Shown one piece after another: positions 35,150 to 47,815 of a stretch of 64,000 bases of DNA (within the stretch, counting starts at the first letter, position 1; every line of letters begins with the position of its first letter). The notes beneath the pieces were generated by a model. It ran no database searches, was not told the DNA's origin, and saw nothing but the letters and a program-made list of their open reading frames with translations. This DNA comes from Isoetes taiwanensis. Lineage: Eukaryota > Streptophyta > Lycopodiopsida > Isoetales > Isoetaceae. The stretch lies in NCBI GenBank assembly GCA_021234155.1, contig JAJEKV010000067.1, positions 62,001 to 126,000 on the forward strand, given 5' to 3'. Position numbers and translations under genes: made by a program.

Positions 35150-38100
35150 AACAAAACCGATACACAAAGATCCACTCATGAATAGCATGGTAGTTACCTT
35201 TTACCGCCTTTTCAAGCACTGGATTTGTAAGGTCCTACATGGACATAAGTGTTTTCAAAAACCCAATGACACATATTCCTTCCATTTAGCTCCCCACCAA
35301 GCTGGGCATTACGGGCTCTAAGCCTAAAATACTACGCTCACGCTTCTAAGTAACGATGTTTTCAAATTGATGGATAAATGAAAAGGCTTATAGATCGTCA
35401 CACACCTAATTAATAGCGGAACAAGAGTTAAGGTTTGACAAAGATCCTTTCCTCATTTGGCAAGCTTGATCAACTAGATATCAATGCAACGCTCACAAGT
35501 CTTTAACTCGAAGGTAAAGAAATGCTAATGCTTGCAAATGGGCAAAAAGAACCTAGACCGAATCTGCTTTTCCGGTTCTCCAATTTCAAGATGGGTATTT
35601 TAATCTCCAAATGATTTGGAAATATAATTATCTAGATGACCTCACCGCAATACTAGATTTGAAATGGAAAATGACAAAATGGGTTGCTTACATGTTTGAA
35701 TGCTAACACAAGAGATGAATCGAAGTTGAGGAGGTCCTTACCAGTCTAGAATAGATGCATGCTTCAAATTACAAGTCCCATAATCACATTTGTCACCGGG
35801 CCACCAATCCAATGTGGCACAAATGAAGCTCTCATCAACACGCCCACCGCAAAATACCATTTTATAAGAAGAGTGGTGTTCCTGGATCCCTTCCACCAAA
35901 GATAAGACCGAGCTAACATAACAATAAGAGCAAAGTCAAAACGTTGCAGGCCATTGATACTCAGATTCCATGAAGTGTAAGGAATTGTTTCAACAGAATT
36001 TGGGCCTTGAAGTCGCAAAAATGACGCTTTAGAGACACCGTGACAAAAATGATAATCGTTTTGTTCTTGGTTACGTGAGTTGTTGATGTTGTTGAAGCAC
36101 GATCGAATTCCTATAACCGGCTCTTTTTGCAATCAAGAACCTTGAGGAGCTCAATCCCCGGCTGGACCCGCCTAAAGGGATCGCAGACGAAGAAGCTGCC
36201 TTCAATAAATGAATATTGGCTCTTATGGCATGGCATATCCATTAAGTGGCACATGTAATCAACAGCTTTTACGATGTCAAAAACAAACTGATCGCACAAA
36301 AGAGTTGCTAAAAATATTGCAAAATATCATAAACGAACATAGAGCTATTCCAAATGGTCTCAATATAGACATCCGCTTACAATTTTAAGAGAAGTATCAA
36401 CAAACAAACGGCTTGAAATCTAACCTGCTTCAACTTAGTGGTGCTTATTCCTCCGCTTACCCTCAATCCAAATTCTAGGAAAATAACGTGAAAATTGTTT
36501 TCTTTTGCATGCAAGTTGAAGGTTTTTAATGTGCGTGGGAAATCATGATTTAATCTTAAGTCAGATTATCTAATCCTTAGACTCTAATTAGCGTAATGCA
36601 AAATCACGTGATGTAATGTGCAACATGTAAATGCTTGTCTTTCCTAAGTATACACATTTCCAGAAGCGTACAGACTAAGACATCATAAAAGTGCTACACT
36701 ACCTTGCATGACACCTTAAGACTCGGCTACTCTGATTTGATTGGAACGCATTCTCTGCTCAAAAAACCATCTTCAATTCCTAGCATGACACCCTCCCAAT
36801 GATCTGACCGATGTATATTCATGCACAAAATTTGGTGAAGCAGTTCATATGCAAAAGGTTTTGGTAACCTGACAACTGCTAAAGATACACAGGCTGCACT
36901 CTTGAACACCATCTCCACCTGCAAAATATGGATTCTACTGTTTTAGTTGCATTCAACAACAAAATATCATATGTTCTCCATACTCTGTGCTAGCCACTGA
37001 AGATGTCATGCACAAATCATGATTCTATGCCACAATTATAAGCTACATACCTCTAAATGACCTCCAAACATGATGGCTACTGCATCCATTATTTGCTGAC
37101 TCCCTATTTGTATGATGCACGCAAACAAAAAACATGTCAACGCATGTATCCAAGCAAGATTAAAGCAAGAAAGAAAGGGAAAAAAGAAAACCTAGTCAGC
37201 ATTGTATAAGCATTCTCCAACATAACTTTGTGTCTGTGTTCAAGAACGATACCTAAAAACTGAAAGATCTCGAGTATCCATGGTTTTTTTGTCACATTCA
37301 ATATCTTCTAAAACTTTAACTTTAGATATGTGTTGCCCTCAAGAAACACCTGTGGAAAACAAAAAAAGGAGATGAGAAAAATCAATTCACAAATGGAAAA
37401 ATAGGTTACAAACAAATTGTGCATATAGGACGATCTGGGCAGAGAACAATGTTTTTGCATGGCTCTTATATGCGTAAAAATTAACCATATGCTCAACGCA
37501 AACCAAATCCTAGCTTTAATCATGTGGAATCCGTTCTAATCTAGACATGTCCTGCAATCTAACAGGGCCAATCAAACTGCCAGCAAAATCGAAAGCGAAA
37601 TCGTTTCAAGCATAAACCTTGTGGGTTGCACAAATGCTCTGGTGCCACAAATCGAAATGCCCTGCTGCTTCAAATCGAAATGCCTTAATGCCAAAATCGA
37701 ACTGTGAACCTAATAAATCAAGCAATGCAAATACTTCCTCTCACAAGCTAAATATGAAATCCAACTCCAAATGAAAGTCTGCAACACAAAAGCTGAGCCG
37801 GATCCTCTCGACCTTTACGAAACATCAAGTTTGATCCATTGAGCCCTTAAATTGTTCCAAGTTAACCCTATGCCAGAAGAAATGACCCGCCCATGAATCC
37901 GGAGTAAATTTTCCACGGTAAACACAATGCAACAAAAAGTATCTCAATCTGGTTTTAGCTCCACGAAAGGGCACTCTTGTTGTTTGTTTGCCCTACAAAT
38001 CAAGACATTATCAACCCGTCCCACCAGCAAATCCAAGATAGAAAGTTCACAGATTCGAACTGCGGATGCTCCAAATTGGAAAGCAGAGAGGGGGAAAAAG

Positions 38101-38230
38101 GCTTATGCGACCAGACCCACCACCAAGGAAAGGGAAAAAATTGGGGAGCACGTTGCAAGAGATACTTTCCCTTTCCGAAATTTCGAACTTCCCTAAAAAT
38201 CTCGACCATTGACAATAAATTCAACGCTTT
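35150..38230 (-). other. Host gene fragments on the minus strand, unrecognised
   Basis: Exon-like minus-strand stretches are 37030-37100 (IGSQQIMDAVAIMFGGHLEV) followed by 36727-36924 (VEMVFKSAACVSLAVVRLPKPFAYELLHQIL). They join sensibly across an intron as helical sequence. 36120-36299 (DMPCHKSQYSFIEGSFFVCDPFRRVQPGIELL) may be another. I cannot assign a family. The rest is non-coding. Confidence 0.35.
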
Positions 38231-38409
38231 AGATTAAAAGCCCCAAATAAGAGGGCTTTTAATCTTGGCCCGCTTCATTAAGCACATTCGACGGATGAGA
38301 TCAATTTAAAATGTAAGCCCCTTATTTCTAGAGATTTTGGTGTCATCGCGTGAACCGCTGATCTCGTGATCCGACGGCTCACGTGGTGACACCAAAATCT
38401 GCTAGAAAT

Positions 38410-38415
<6 letters not shown>
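38230..38415. repeat. Right-end type sequence of the nested-element family, with internal hairpin
   Basis: It matches 46840-47024 in order: AAAAGCCCCAAATAA, then CATTCRACGGAYGARATCRATTT, then the hairpin CCTTATTTCTAGAGATTTTG ... CAAAATCT.TAGAAATAAGG (38318-38414). It borders a (TA)n tract, as the other ends do. Confidence 0.75.
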
Positions 38416-38501
<86 letters not shown>

Positions 38502-38580
38502 AGTTTTTATACTATCAATGGGTTTATCAGCTATAGTTTACGAACATATGGGAGTAAAATCCAAGCTTAAAGGCATCGAT
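38415..38580. repeat. (TA)n microsatellite with flanking family arm
   Basis: About 85 bp of (TA)n, then CAAGTTTTTATACTATCAATGGG and further sequence matching the right arm at 31549-31620 (AAAATCCAAGCTTAAA). Confidence 0.8.
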
Positions 38581-38731
38581 ATCTAAAGTTGAGTGCCAAG
38601 AATCATAGGTAAATAACAAAATGGGAGTATGCATCTAGTCGTAAGTTAAATCCCGTTAATTAAAACTTCTCGATGAAGAGTTTATCAAGAAAATTGAAAG
38701 TTGGAGTTACCTTAATTATTGTGGACCTAAA

Positions 38732-38733
38732 AA

Positions 38734-38792
<59 letters not shown>
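38732..38792. repeat. (TATC)n microsatellite
   Basis: About 15 uninterrupted tetramer units. Confidence 0.95.
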
Positions 38793-38794
<2 letters not shown>

Positions 38795-39059
38795 AATGGG
38801 TGAGATTAAATCGAAAAGCAAACCTAAATTTGAATTAAACTAAAAGAGTTAAGTTAAATGAATAACTCAAAGCCAAAGCTTTTATTAAAAAAAATCAATG
38901 TTTACTACATACAATTTCGTAGTATTTCTCTAACATATAGTCATAGATGGCTTTTAAAATATTGTTTGGTCAAGTCGAATTCGAGTATCATAATCCACTA
39001 ATTTGTTGTCTCCACATTTCGAACTATTAATGTCTTTAGTGCATATCTTGTTTGAGATT

Positions 39060-40000
39060 TTACCTCCTCAAATGGCAGTATGCATCTAGGTGAAAGTCAT
39101 GAAGCTTTAAGCTAAATCGCTTGCCTGATAGCCAGCTCACCATAATTTATTAGAACTTCTTTATCCACAAAATAAGAAATGATTTAATGGTCGTATTTTT
39201 TGAACTGGAATTGGTAATTTTCTTGGACTCCACATTATCATTTGAGAAATTATTGAACGATTTGGTACATGGTCCCATTTGGGAACCAGTACATAAGTTC
39301 TATAAGGCAATAATTTTAAGATTTTTACCCTATCTTTCACTGAGTGCGGCTCAATTGGAGGTTCAATATCTTTAATTGGAAGGTATGGACCCGACAATAG
39401 TCGTGAAGAATAATTTGACAACTTGGTGAGTATCTTGCCAGAGAGTGTACGAAGTCGAATGTACGTATGTTGGGAAGTATAGATTTCCCAAGTTTCTATA
39501 AGATTTATAACTTTACTAACATTCCATTAAGAGTACCAATATTCTAGAAAGATTCTTCGAGGTGAATCCAAAAATTTTATTTGCTCAAGGTGTCTTTAAT
39601 GCACATCCTAATTGGGATTTTACCTTCTCAATTGTCCAAATACACAAATAATAAAGATGCATCTACTTCAAAGTCATGAAGTTTTAAGCTAAAATCTCTC
39701 GATAGCCATTCAATGAAACTCACCATTGTTATTAGAACTTTTAAGTAGTCAAAGGCTCACAAATGCTTATTAGAATTTCTTAGTCCACAAAATAAGAGTG
39801 ATTTAATGTCGGGGAAGTGCTATTGTTTTCTAGTCCATAATGGTCCTCTTTTTAGAAAACGTCAAAATTGTTGGATTTGGTAATTCTCTTGGACTCCATA
39901 TCATCATTTGAGAATTGATAAATCGGACCATGTTTGATACATGGTCCTAGTTTGGTTCTGTAAAGGCAATAACTCTAATACTTTTACCCTAGCTTTCACT
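39060..40000. repeat. Diverged direct duplication, ~590 bp offset
   Basis: 39100-39400 and about 39680-39990 share ordered blocks: CATGAAG.TTTAAGCTAAA, GATAGCCA, CCACAAAATAAGA..TGATTTAATG, TTGGTAATT.TCTTGGACTCCA, ATCATTTGAGAA and CTTTCACT.A.TGCGG. No coding content was seen. Confidence 0.65.
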
Positions 40001-40065
40001 TATTGCGGAAATAGAGTGTGTCTCGATCAAAATCCACACTAAAGCAGATCACACTAAGGGGTCTA

Positions 40066-40388
40066 GGGTAAAAGCATGTTAGGGTGTACCACTTTTGGAA
40101 CCTGCAAAAGTACATACACTAGGTACTTCAGAACTGGGTACTTTCTCATTTTTATTTTCAGTAAAACTAGTACAAAAGTCCAAAATAAAAGTCAAGGACG
40201 CATTAATATTCAAAGTTAAGATAAAGATAATGCTACTGGAGATCAAAATATATATAAAAGTTCTAGAATGTACCTTTTATTGAGATATTACACACAGTAC
40301 CCAAGACCCCAGTCCCCGGTACCTTTTTAGGTACTTTTTTAGTCACTAAATAATACTTTTTAAGGGACACCCTAACATGCTTTTACCC
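40066..40388. mobile_element. MITE, 323 bp, with 22-bp perfect terminal inverted repeats
   Basis: The left end GGGTAAAAGCATGTTAGGGT(GT) and its exact complement at the right end bound a non-coding interior rich in GGTACTTTTT/AAAAGTACC motifs. No clear target duplication is present, so the superfamily is unassigned. Confidence 0.75.
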
Positions 40389-43300
40389 TCTATTGCTTGT
40401 GCCTTCCTTTCTTGAATTCTAATCAAAGAATGTTTGTGAACGGAAGGTGGTCTATTACCAAAATTAGTATCACTATTACAGAGTCCTCACTGAAGAGTTT
40501 ATCAAGAATGTGAAAGTTGAGTAACTTAACGGGCAATGATCAAATCGAAAAGCGAAGATAAATTTGGTTAAGCTAAACTATGAGTGTCGCATCGAGATAA
40601 CTTCTTTGATAATGTGCTCCTTGATTGTTAGAAAGGCAAGAACCCTATGGAAAGTCTTGCATATGTCTCAATGTTCAAAGGCGAAAAAAAGGACACAAGG
40701 TGAGTCTAAATTTTTAAAGTTATTGTGACTAAACTTTCTGGACACAATGTGAGTCTAAAATGTTTAAAGTTATTGTGATCAAACTTTCGCAAAAATCATA
40801 AGTTCCATAACCGAAAATGGAATCCTTAACATGTTTACCTAAACCGATATCGAAACAGATAGAAGATGCGTATTGGCTTTTCAAAAGTCATGTAAAACGT
40901 TTTGAGTCCATGACACAAGACGAAAATACCTCACATCGCATCTCAATAATGAACGATACTTCACAATCGATACTTAATATTCAACGGATTTCGCCAACAA
41001 ATGTCAAACTTGAGCGCCTCAATCAAAACGATTGTGGTGTCAGCCTAGATTGAGATGAGAACTAATAGAAGATGTACATGGACTTCATACCCAAGGGGTC
41101 GAAGTCGAGGCAATTGTATCCCAATTGTCAAATTTCCCACGCCAACAACCTATGTCCTTTGCAATATCTCTTTTATTCCCTTTGACTATTTTTGCTCCTT
41201 TCAATTCCAATTTACTCTTCCTATATTTTCAAAAACAGAGAGTAAAGGTAGTTGGCCATCCCGACCAAACCTTAAGCTCTTGAAAATGCATGCTTTAGAA
41301 CTCAAAGCATGTTAATGTAAGCCTTCAAATCATTTAAAGTGAGGACCACCCATGCATGTACCTTAAGCCCTTGAAAATGCATGCCTTGCATCTCAAAACA
41401 TGTTAATGTAAGCTCTGAATCATTTAATGTGAGGACCACCCATGCATGTGGACAATTTAAGCAAAATTCAAGCATTGATGAATTTTCCCAAGTTTGTGTC
41501 CATTATAACCCGACAATGTTTTACATTATCACAGATCGCCATCGTGATTTTCAATTCACTGACCATGGGTCCTAGAAGTTCTTACCCAGTACAAAAAAGG
41601 ATTGAGGTTGATCATGGTTTATCCAATTATGTGAAACCAATTTTCATGTATTATAAGAATGGTGAACCTTTTATTCACATGCCTAGTATATGACATTTTT
41701 TAAATAGAGGAAGTTGTTTCCTGCACAGAGTAGCAGGTTATTCGCAGTAAGCATGATATAGACTACATGTTAGTTACATGCACTTCACATTCGACTACAT
41801 GTTAGTTACATGCATTTCACATTCTTCCTTTCTTTTTCTTGTTAGTACGCAGAGGGATTTACAGTCTTCATCCCACCCGTCTAGCAGCTCCACTACAACA
41901 GTGAAAGGAGCAAGGTCCAAAACCAAAATAAGCTCTTCCAGGCCAAATAGACAATTGAATTTACCTTTTCACCGCTCAAGCTTGTTGCTTCGAAATTTTT
42001 TAACATAACTTTCAAATGCAAGCTCTATCTTTGCAGCAAGAGTATCCATTAAAAGTATCGTGGGAGAACCCGAGAATAATGTTAGGCATACAATTTTCAG
42101 ATTCCTACCAGAATGGCCCAAATATCGAAGATGCATTTGTCAGTTCTATATTTCACAAAGAAGCAGAAAGAGAGCCATAACTTCAACAAGCAAACTTTGT
42201 TTCTCAAGCATGAGCATGCATTGAAAAGCTCAAAGAATGAGAATAAGACCTAAGCTCAAGGGAAGACCTAAGAAAAGGTCTGAGAATAAGCTCAAGGGAA
42301 GACCTAAGTGTATTGCTAAGCACACAATTTTCAGATTCGTATTGTAAATGGCCCAAATATGGCAAAATGCATTTGCTGTTCTAATTTTACAGCAGCGTAA
42401 AAATATGGCCATAACTTCAGCAAGCAAACTCTGTTTCCCAAGCATGAGCATGCATTGAGAAGCTCAAAGAATGATCTACAAAAGTCGCTAGGTACATATT
42501 TTTCAAATTCATTGTGTAAACATGTCAAATAAACCAGAATGTTTTGAAATCCAGGGCCTCCGTTATTAGGCATACTGTACGTACATGGCAAAAAGAATAT
42601 CTCAAACTGAAACTTAAATTGGAAGATACCTGATTTAAACTTAAATTGGAAGATACCTGATTTATCTCTCAAAGATAATGTTGCCAAAGCAAGAAGGCTC
42701 TGGTAACATTTTCCTCATCCCGTAGAATAAGATGAAAAGATGCAAAAAACATGTGAGCTTCAAAACCTTAAATCATGATAGCACTGATCAGCCATGCCAA
42801 GAGACCATTCCTTATTGTTTTGAAATCACCATCATAGTCCAGTGCATGTCATCTTGTGTTGTAAGAAATGCGTATCAGTGCACACCTTGACCTTGACAGA
42901 TGCCCCCGCAGGAGGCAAAACAATAAAGATTCAAGCCAAGATTTGTAGGTAATCAATTTGCTTCACACCGCATACAAAAAAAAACTCATTAACCCTGATC
43001 GCTGACAAATTGGATGGACTGCCATGGTGTTTCTTCTCAGTAACTCAGCCAACATGGAAAGGATAGTCGTCATCACCCGCAGTCATTTGAGCAACCTACA
43101 ATGGCACAAAAATTTAAAGTATCACGCATGCTGGAGGTAATTAACAAACAATGGAATTGAGGAAGGTATATTCATTTATGAGCTTTCCGTTACATGTAAA
43201 AAATCCTTGCTCCATATTGACAAATATGAACATGAGATGCATCCTGAACCTCAATAGGAAGAAGATGCCGGGGATATTTTCCAAATGCCCAGAAGCTGGA

Positions 43301-46300
43301 GCAAAAATGTGCTGCCCAAGCTGATACAGAAATCTAACAGCATATCTGATATGAACGAAGGTAACTACTGAAACAATGGGAAGCAAAATTATAGACTTAT
43401 CGCTCAACTTACCAAAGGAGGCCCAAATCATTTCTTCGCTGAAACTCCTTGTCCGCCCGATCGAAAAATAGTGTATGGCACCACCATCATAGACCATGGC
43501 AGCATACCATGGAAAGAAATGTAACAAAACAATCGTCTCCACATTGTAAATTCGCTTTACGTAAAAAATATAGCATGCACGGCAGATAATCGCATTAAAA
43601 GCATACGCTTGGAGAAAATAATTAATGCATATAATGGAACAACTTCAAGAACGATCTCGATGAATAAAATGTACTCATTCATGAGTTTGCATTGAATTGG
43701 TAAAAATCTCAAAGCATTGTGATATTTCTGCATTCCATAATCTTTACTATGCAATCTAAAGGTGGTTTCTCAGATGTTGAAACACCTCAATCATTCTGAT
43801 TTGACACCTGTAAAAATCTTAGAAAAGAGTCACAGAGCCTACTTGTTTTCAATGGTTAAACATTTCCAGTGATAATCCGGTTATGGCAGCCAAGCTTATA
43901 TCGATCCCTACTCTAGCCATTAATATTCAGCATCTGCTTCTGCTTTTAGGTACCAGTCGCCTTGCATTTCTCATGGTTGTTTATGCAAATCCCATTGCTT
44001 TCTGACCCTAGATGCTCAATTTAATGCTGCAAACACATTGAGCACAGCCAATACCACTAGTAAATGAAACAGCAAAGCTACATACATCCTTTTAGCAATA
44101 GAATGTCCCAACCTCTGTGAATTAGCCCTCTACTTTTCACCAAACTAGATCAAGCATTGCAACTCACACTCAAACTCTTGAAATCTATGCCGATCCAATG
44201 CAATCAAGTGCAATCTAACAGACGGGCCCGCTTTAAAAAATGCGAGCATTATGAGTCTGATCTTTGCTTTCAACAATAATCGAGTTTTTTTGAATCAACT
44301 ATAAGACTCGGGAATATATAACCTGCATACCATACATTCTAGGAAAGGAGGCCCAGAGCTTCCATCTCAAATCCGCTCCCCAAAACGAAATGGAAATGCA
44401 TCCGGCCTCACATGTTGAAGCCCGCGAACTCGAAATGTTTGATGAGCTTAAGGCATGAAAAAATTGCAAAGTAGTAGCAAGCTCGCTTGCAATAAGAAAT
44501 ATTGTGGACTAATTTGGCTTATCCGTCTGGCAAAAATTCCTCGCAGATTATGACAACGACGAGAAACATGAGGCAACCGATCTCAAGAACATCCATTTTG
44601 AATTGAAACCACGTACATGCAAAAATCATCCAAAAATCTTTTTACTCATAAGCATCGAATCGAAAATGGAAAAGCTTAGATTCCTATCCATCCTTTAATT
44701 TGCATAAGTTCCATAACACCGTGCAACCTCGGCCAAAGAACAATATAATATTCTACCCTCATCAGATAAAATCAAGCATGGCAACTAAAAAGAAATGGCT
44801 TCGGGGAAGAAAGATACCAATAAAGCCCCATTTCTTTAGTGAAGCAAGTGTATCAAAAATCCCTCGGTCCTATCTTCCCAAATTATCTCAACATGCTTAT
44901 CATTTCAATCGTATTTTCAATCATCCGTTTGCCGCGACCATAACGTAATTCCATTGCATCCCAAACATTCCAGTCTCATCATTCTCGCCATGTACCGGTT
45001 TGCCATAATACACATATAATTTCCAAAAGACACTCTAAATGAATGAAAAAAGCTCCCAATGATGCTAGCTGGAAATCGCTGATAATGAATGAAGGCCTAA
45101 AGGTTACACATTAAAAGTATGAATGTGCGATCCCAAACAAGAAAAGCTTTCATTATAACCAAAATCTCAATCTGCCTAAATAATATCGTAAAAATCTCGC
45201 AATAGATTCATCCCGCTTATGTACCTCAAAAATCTACATCATTGGCAACTTCACAGAGCACAAGCAACTCAATATGATAAATCCAAATACGGGATGGCAT
45301 AAGGTGTTCCGAAATTGTGTTGTTATGACACTGGCCGTAATGCCCCTCAATGTTTTGACCAGCCACTAAAGCTTTTAATGTTGTTAAGACGCAAGACTGC
45401 AAAACTCGAGGCCTAGAATCGCGCATAGACAAAGTACATCAACCTTTGCATCAACTTCATGCACAGATGCCCATACTTACGATATTGTTAAACTACAAAA
45501 CTTATTTGAGTAATGAATATCTTGTTGTAAGCACTACGGAAGAAATCAAGAAAATAAGCAGAATCATATCTTCCTCGGAACCGATTGTGCAACAACATAC
45601 TAACCCTTCAATTTCATGGTGCTTAATTCATCCTAGTCTGTTTATTCCTCAATCTAAAGCTGTGTTCCACAAGATTGATATCATGCAGAAGCAGAAGGCA
45701 AGACCATGTCAGAACTGGAGCACAGGGCAAGGCGATTAGGCAAAAGGGTGATACGAAAAATAGAGCAAACCTACTTTGCCAAAAATGGCAAATCCTGAAA
45801 CATACCTGTCAAGAGTGTGTGAACAATACATTTGGTGCCTTCCAAAGGGTATCTCCGCGCGTCCCCTTTGCCTAATTCAACGCCCCTTCCAAAAACATTT
45901 TTTAAGCAAAACCACCTACAAAATAAAGACCAATTTCCTTGTTAGGAATTACCCGATTCAAATACGTTTTCTTCGATATTAAGCACTCAAAGCTTTTGCA
46001 AAAATACAGAGGTCATACATACATATAATAGAAAAAGACAACCAAATCATAGGAGCTGGCACAAATCCATAACTGTTCTTCAAAATTAATGCTCAGACTT
46101 CTCTCGTCAGCCGCTTCCTCAGTGGCTCGCTTTTGGGTGGCACCGCGAGACAACCTGTTTTGGGCTCTTGAATTCCAGAGCATTATCCCAGGAACTGAGC
46201 CCGCAAATGCAAAAGGGGGTTCTGAATAAGTGAAGCCAAGAACATGGCGAAAATTTTGAAGCCTGCCCAATTCCTTTCCTTCGTGATTGGGACCGCTCCT

Positions 46301-46850
46301 TTCGTGATTATCCAGATTTGCCAACTCCTCGCGGATTGAACCCACGAAGGCACTCAAAATTAAACTCAGAAATGAAGTATTGAAGCTTTCAAACACCTGG
46401 ACTTACAAATTCTTTTGAGCTCACATGATTCAGATGCAATTTAAAGTCTAAACAACAGAGGCGAAGCCAAATGTCGTGTTGAACAGGGCGTGGCATGATT
46501 CCGCCGAGGGAGTTTGCACCATAGCCATATCCGCCTTTCATTTCCGAGAGCTTGAGAGAGCCCAGATGGCCGCTGCACTTGGAAGCTTAGCCGGACCAAT
46601 TTTTCGGGCTAAGATATGAGAGGCAAAAGCAGCATTAAATTTTGACGAACTTTTAACCACCGGCCCCATGCCACCTCACAAAGATTGCTTTCCACAACCT
46701 CATATCTTAATGTCCAATGCCACTAAAATTTTAAAATGACACGTCATTGCTAAGTGGTGCCACCTCTTGAGGTGCATTTAATTTTAATGACCTTTTTATT
46801 TTTATCAACGGGCAAGATTGAATCCCTAAATCCAACGGCCCAAATTAAAA
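40389..46850. other. Non-coding middle region with local duplications; no gene recognised
   Basis: Local direct repeats are 40690-40787 (~48-bp unit, two copies), 41275-41450 (~92-bp unit, two copies, AAATGCATGC...CACCCATGCATGT) and 42085-42475 (~225-bp unit, two copies, GCCCAAATAT...AAGCTCAAAGAATGA). A minus-strand ORF at 43141-43542 (FPWYAAMVYDGGAIHYFSIGR) and another at 46013-46396 (FVGSIREELANLDNHERSG) may be exon fragments. I recognise neither. Confidence 0.45.
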
Positions 46851-46928
46851 GCCCCAAATAAAGCTGGCTCTATCTGGATCGTCGATCTTGCACATTCAAC
46901 GGACGAAATCGATTTGACACAAGCTGGC

Positions 46929-47024
46929 CCCTTATTTCTAGAGATTTTGGTGTCACCATGTGGGCCGTTGATCTCGATCCGATCTGCCGGGCGCGCAAGG
47001 ACACCAAAATCTCTAGAAATAAGG
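46929..47024. repeat. Hairpin within the right end of the nested element
   Basis: CCCCTTATTTCTAGAGATTT continuing GGTGTC pairs with GACACCAAAATCTCTAGAAA and TAAGGGG, a stem of about 27 bp with a ~40-bp GC-rich loop. A second copy is at 38318-38414. Confidence 0.85.
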
Positions 47025-47115
47025 GGGGTGCTTATATAATTGTATATATATAAGGGATATATCATCAATAGAACGGCTAATTTTTTTTCATTGAAGCAAA
47101 AAATACATAGAACGG

Positions 47116-47493
47116 CTAGGGATCTTCATGATCCTCTAGCTGAAGCCTTAAAGCTGCGTTCTCATCCTCCGCAGTTCCGAGCTTCTTCTCCATATCTTCT
47201 AAGGCCTGCGAAATATTGTGGGAAGTTTCAACTGCCTCGGCCCTGCAGCTAGTCGCCTCTTGGTACATGGCGAAGGTTTCGGCGAGCTCAATGTCTCGCT
47301 CATGCAGCAGCGCCCTCGTGAAGGCTAATCTATCGACTGCCTCGATATTCTCGGTGACAAGACGATTGTTTTCATCATGGATCTCTTTGAATCTCTTCAT
47401 CACCACTGCAAGGGTGATGTCCACGGGGAGATCTTGGCGCGGGGGACTGCTATCTTGGCGTCGTCGCTTGCTAGAGGAAGATGAAGATGCCAT
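47116..47493 (-). CDS. MASSSS-family coiled-coil protein, copy 3, intact
   Basis: A 125-residue ORF without disruption. It has a Ser-rich, basic N-terminus (MASSSSSSKRRRQDSS), a PVDITLAVVMKRFKEIHDENN segment shared with copy 1 (PSDIVLGILMKRLKEQDD), then heptad-rich coiled coil (AVDRLAFTRALLHERDIEL, LEDMEKKLGTAEDENAALRLQLED). A TATA-like box lies about 85 bp upstream, at the same distance as in the other two copies. It lies just inside the outer element after the nested insertion ends. Hairpins 5 and 6 separate it from the next gene upstream. Function unknown. The basic patch followed by a coiled coil would suit a small dimeric nuclear protein, but this is inference. Confidence 0.65.
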   Translation of the reverse strand: MASSSSSSKRRRQDSSPPRQDLPVDITLAVVMKRFKEIHDENNRLVTENIEAVDRLAFTRALLHERDIELAETFAMYQEATSCRAEAVETSHNISQALEDMEKKLGTAEDENAALRLQLEDHEDP

Positions 47494-47576
47494 CGGAGCA
47501 GAAGGCGGAAGGCAGAAGAGGATCGGAGGTCGAAGGCGGAAGAGGATCAGAGGTCGAAGGCAAGATAGAAGGTCTT

Positions 47577-47587
47577 CTATTTATAAC
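47577..47587 (-). promoter_or_regulatory. TATA-like box upstream of MASSSS copy 3
   Basis: GTTATAAATAG on the minus strand about 85 bp before the start at 47493. The leader contains two copies of GGCGGAAGAGGATC. Confidence 0.5.
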
Positions 47588-47608
47588 ATAGATTTCGTAG
47601 TAGCTTGA

Positions 47609-47672
47609 GTCACACGACGTGAAGGATGTCGTCGGTCAAGAAAATGGACCGTTGCTTCTCGCGTCGTGTGAG
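47609..47672. repeat. Hairpin 5 of the CACACGACGCGAA family
   Basis: The arm GTCACACGACGTGAA pairs with TTCTCGCGTCGTGTGAG, upstream of MASSSS copy 3. Confidence 0.8.
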
Positions 47673-47727
47673 GAATAAATAAATTAATTATTTTTTTCCA
47701 ATAATATTTCATTTCTTCGAGAGAAAT

Positions 47728-47790
47728 ATCACACGACGCGAAAGCTCGTGTTCGTCAGAAAATTAGACTGATGTATTTTGCGTGGTGTGA
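47728..47790. repeat. Hairpin 6 of the CACACGACGCGAA family
   Basis: The arm ATCACACGACGCGAA pairs with TTTTGCGTGGTGTGA, in tandem with hairpin 5 and just past the stop of the 350-residue gene. Confidence 0.8.
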
Positions 47791-47815
47791 ATAAATACAA
47801 ATAAAATAATTTTTA

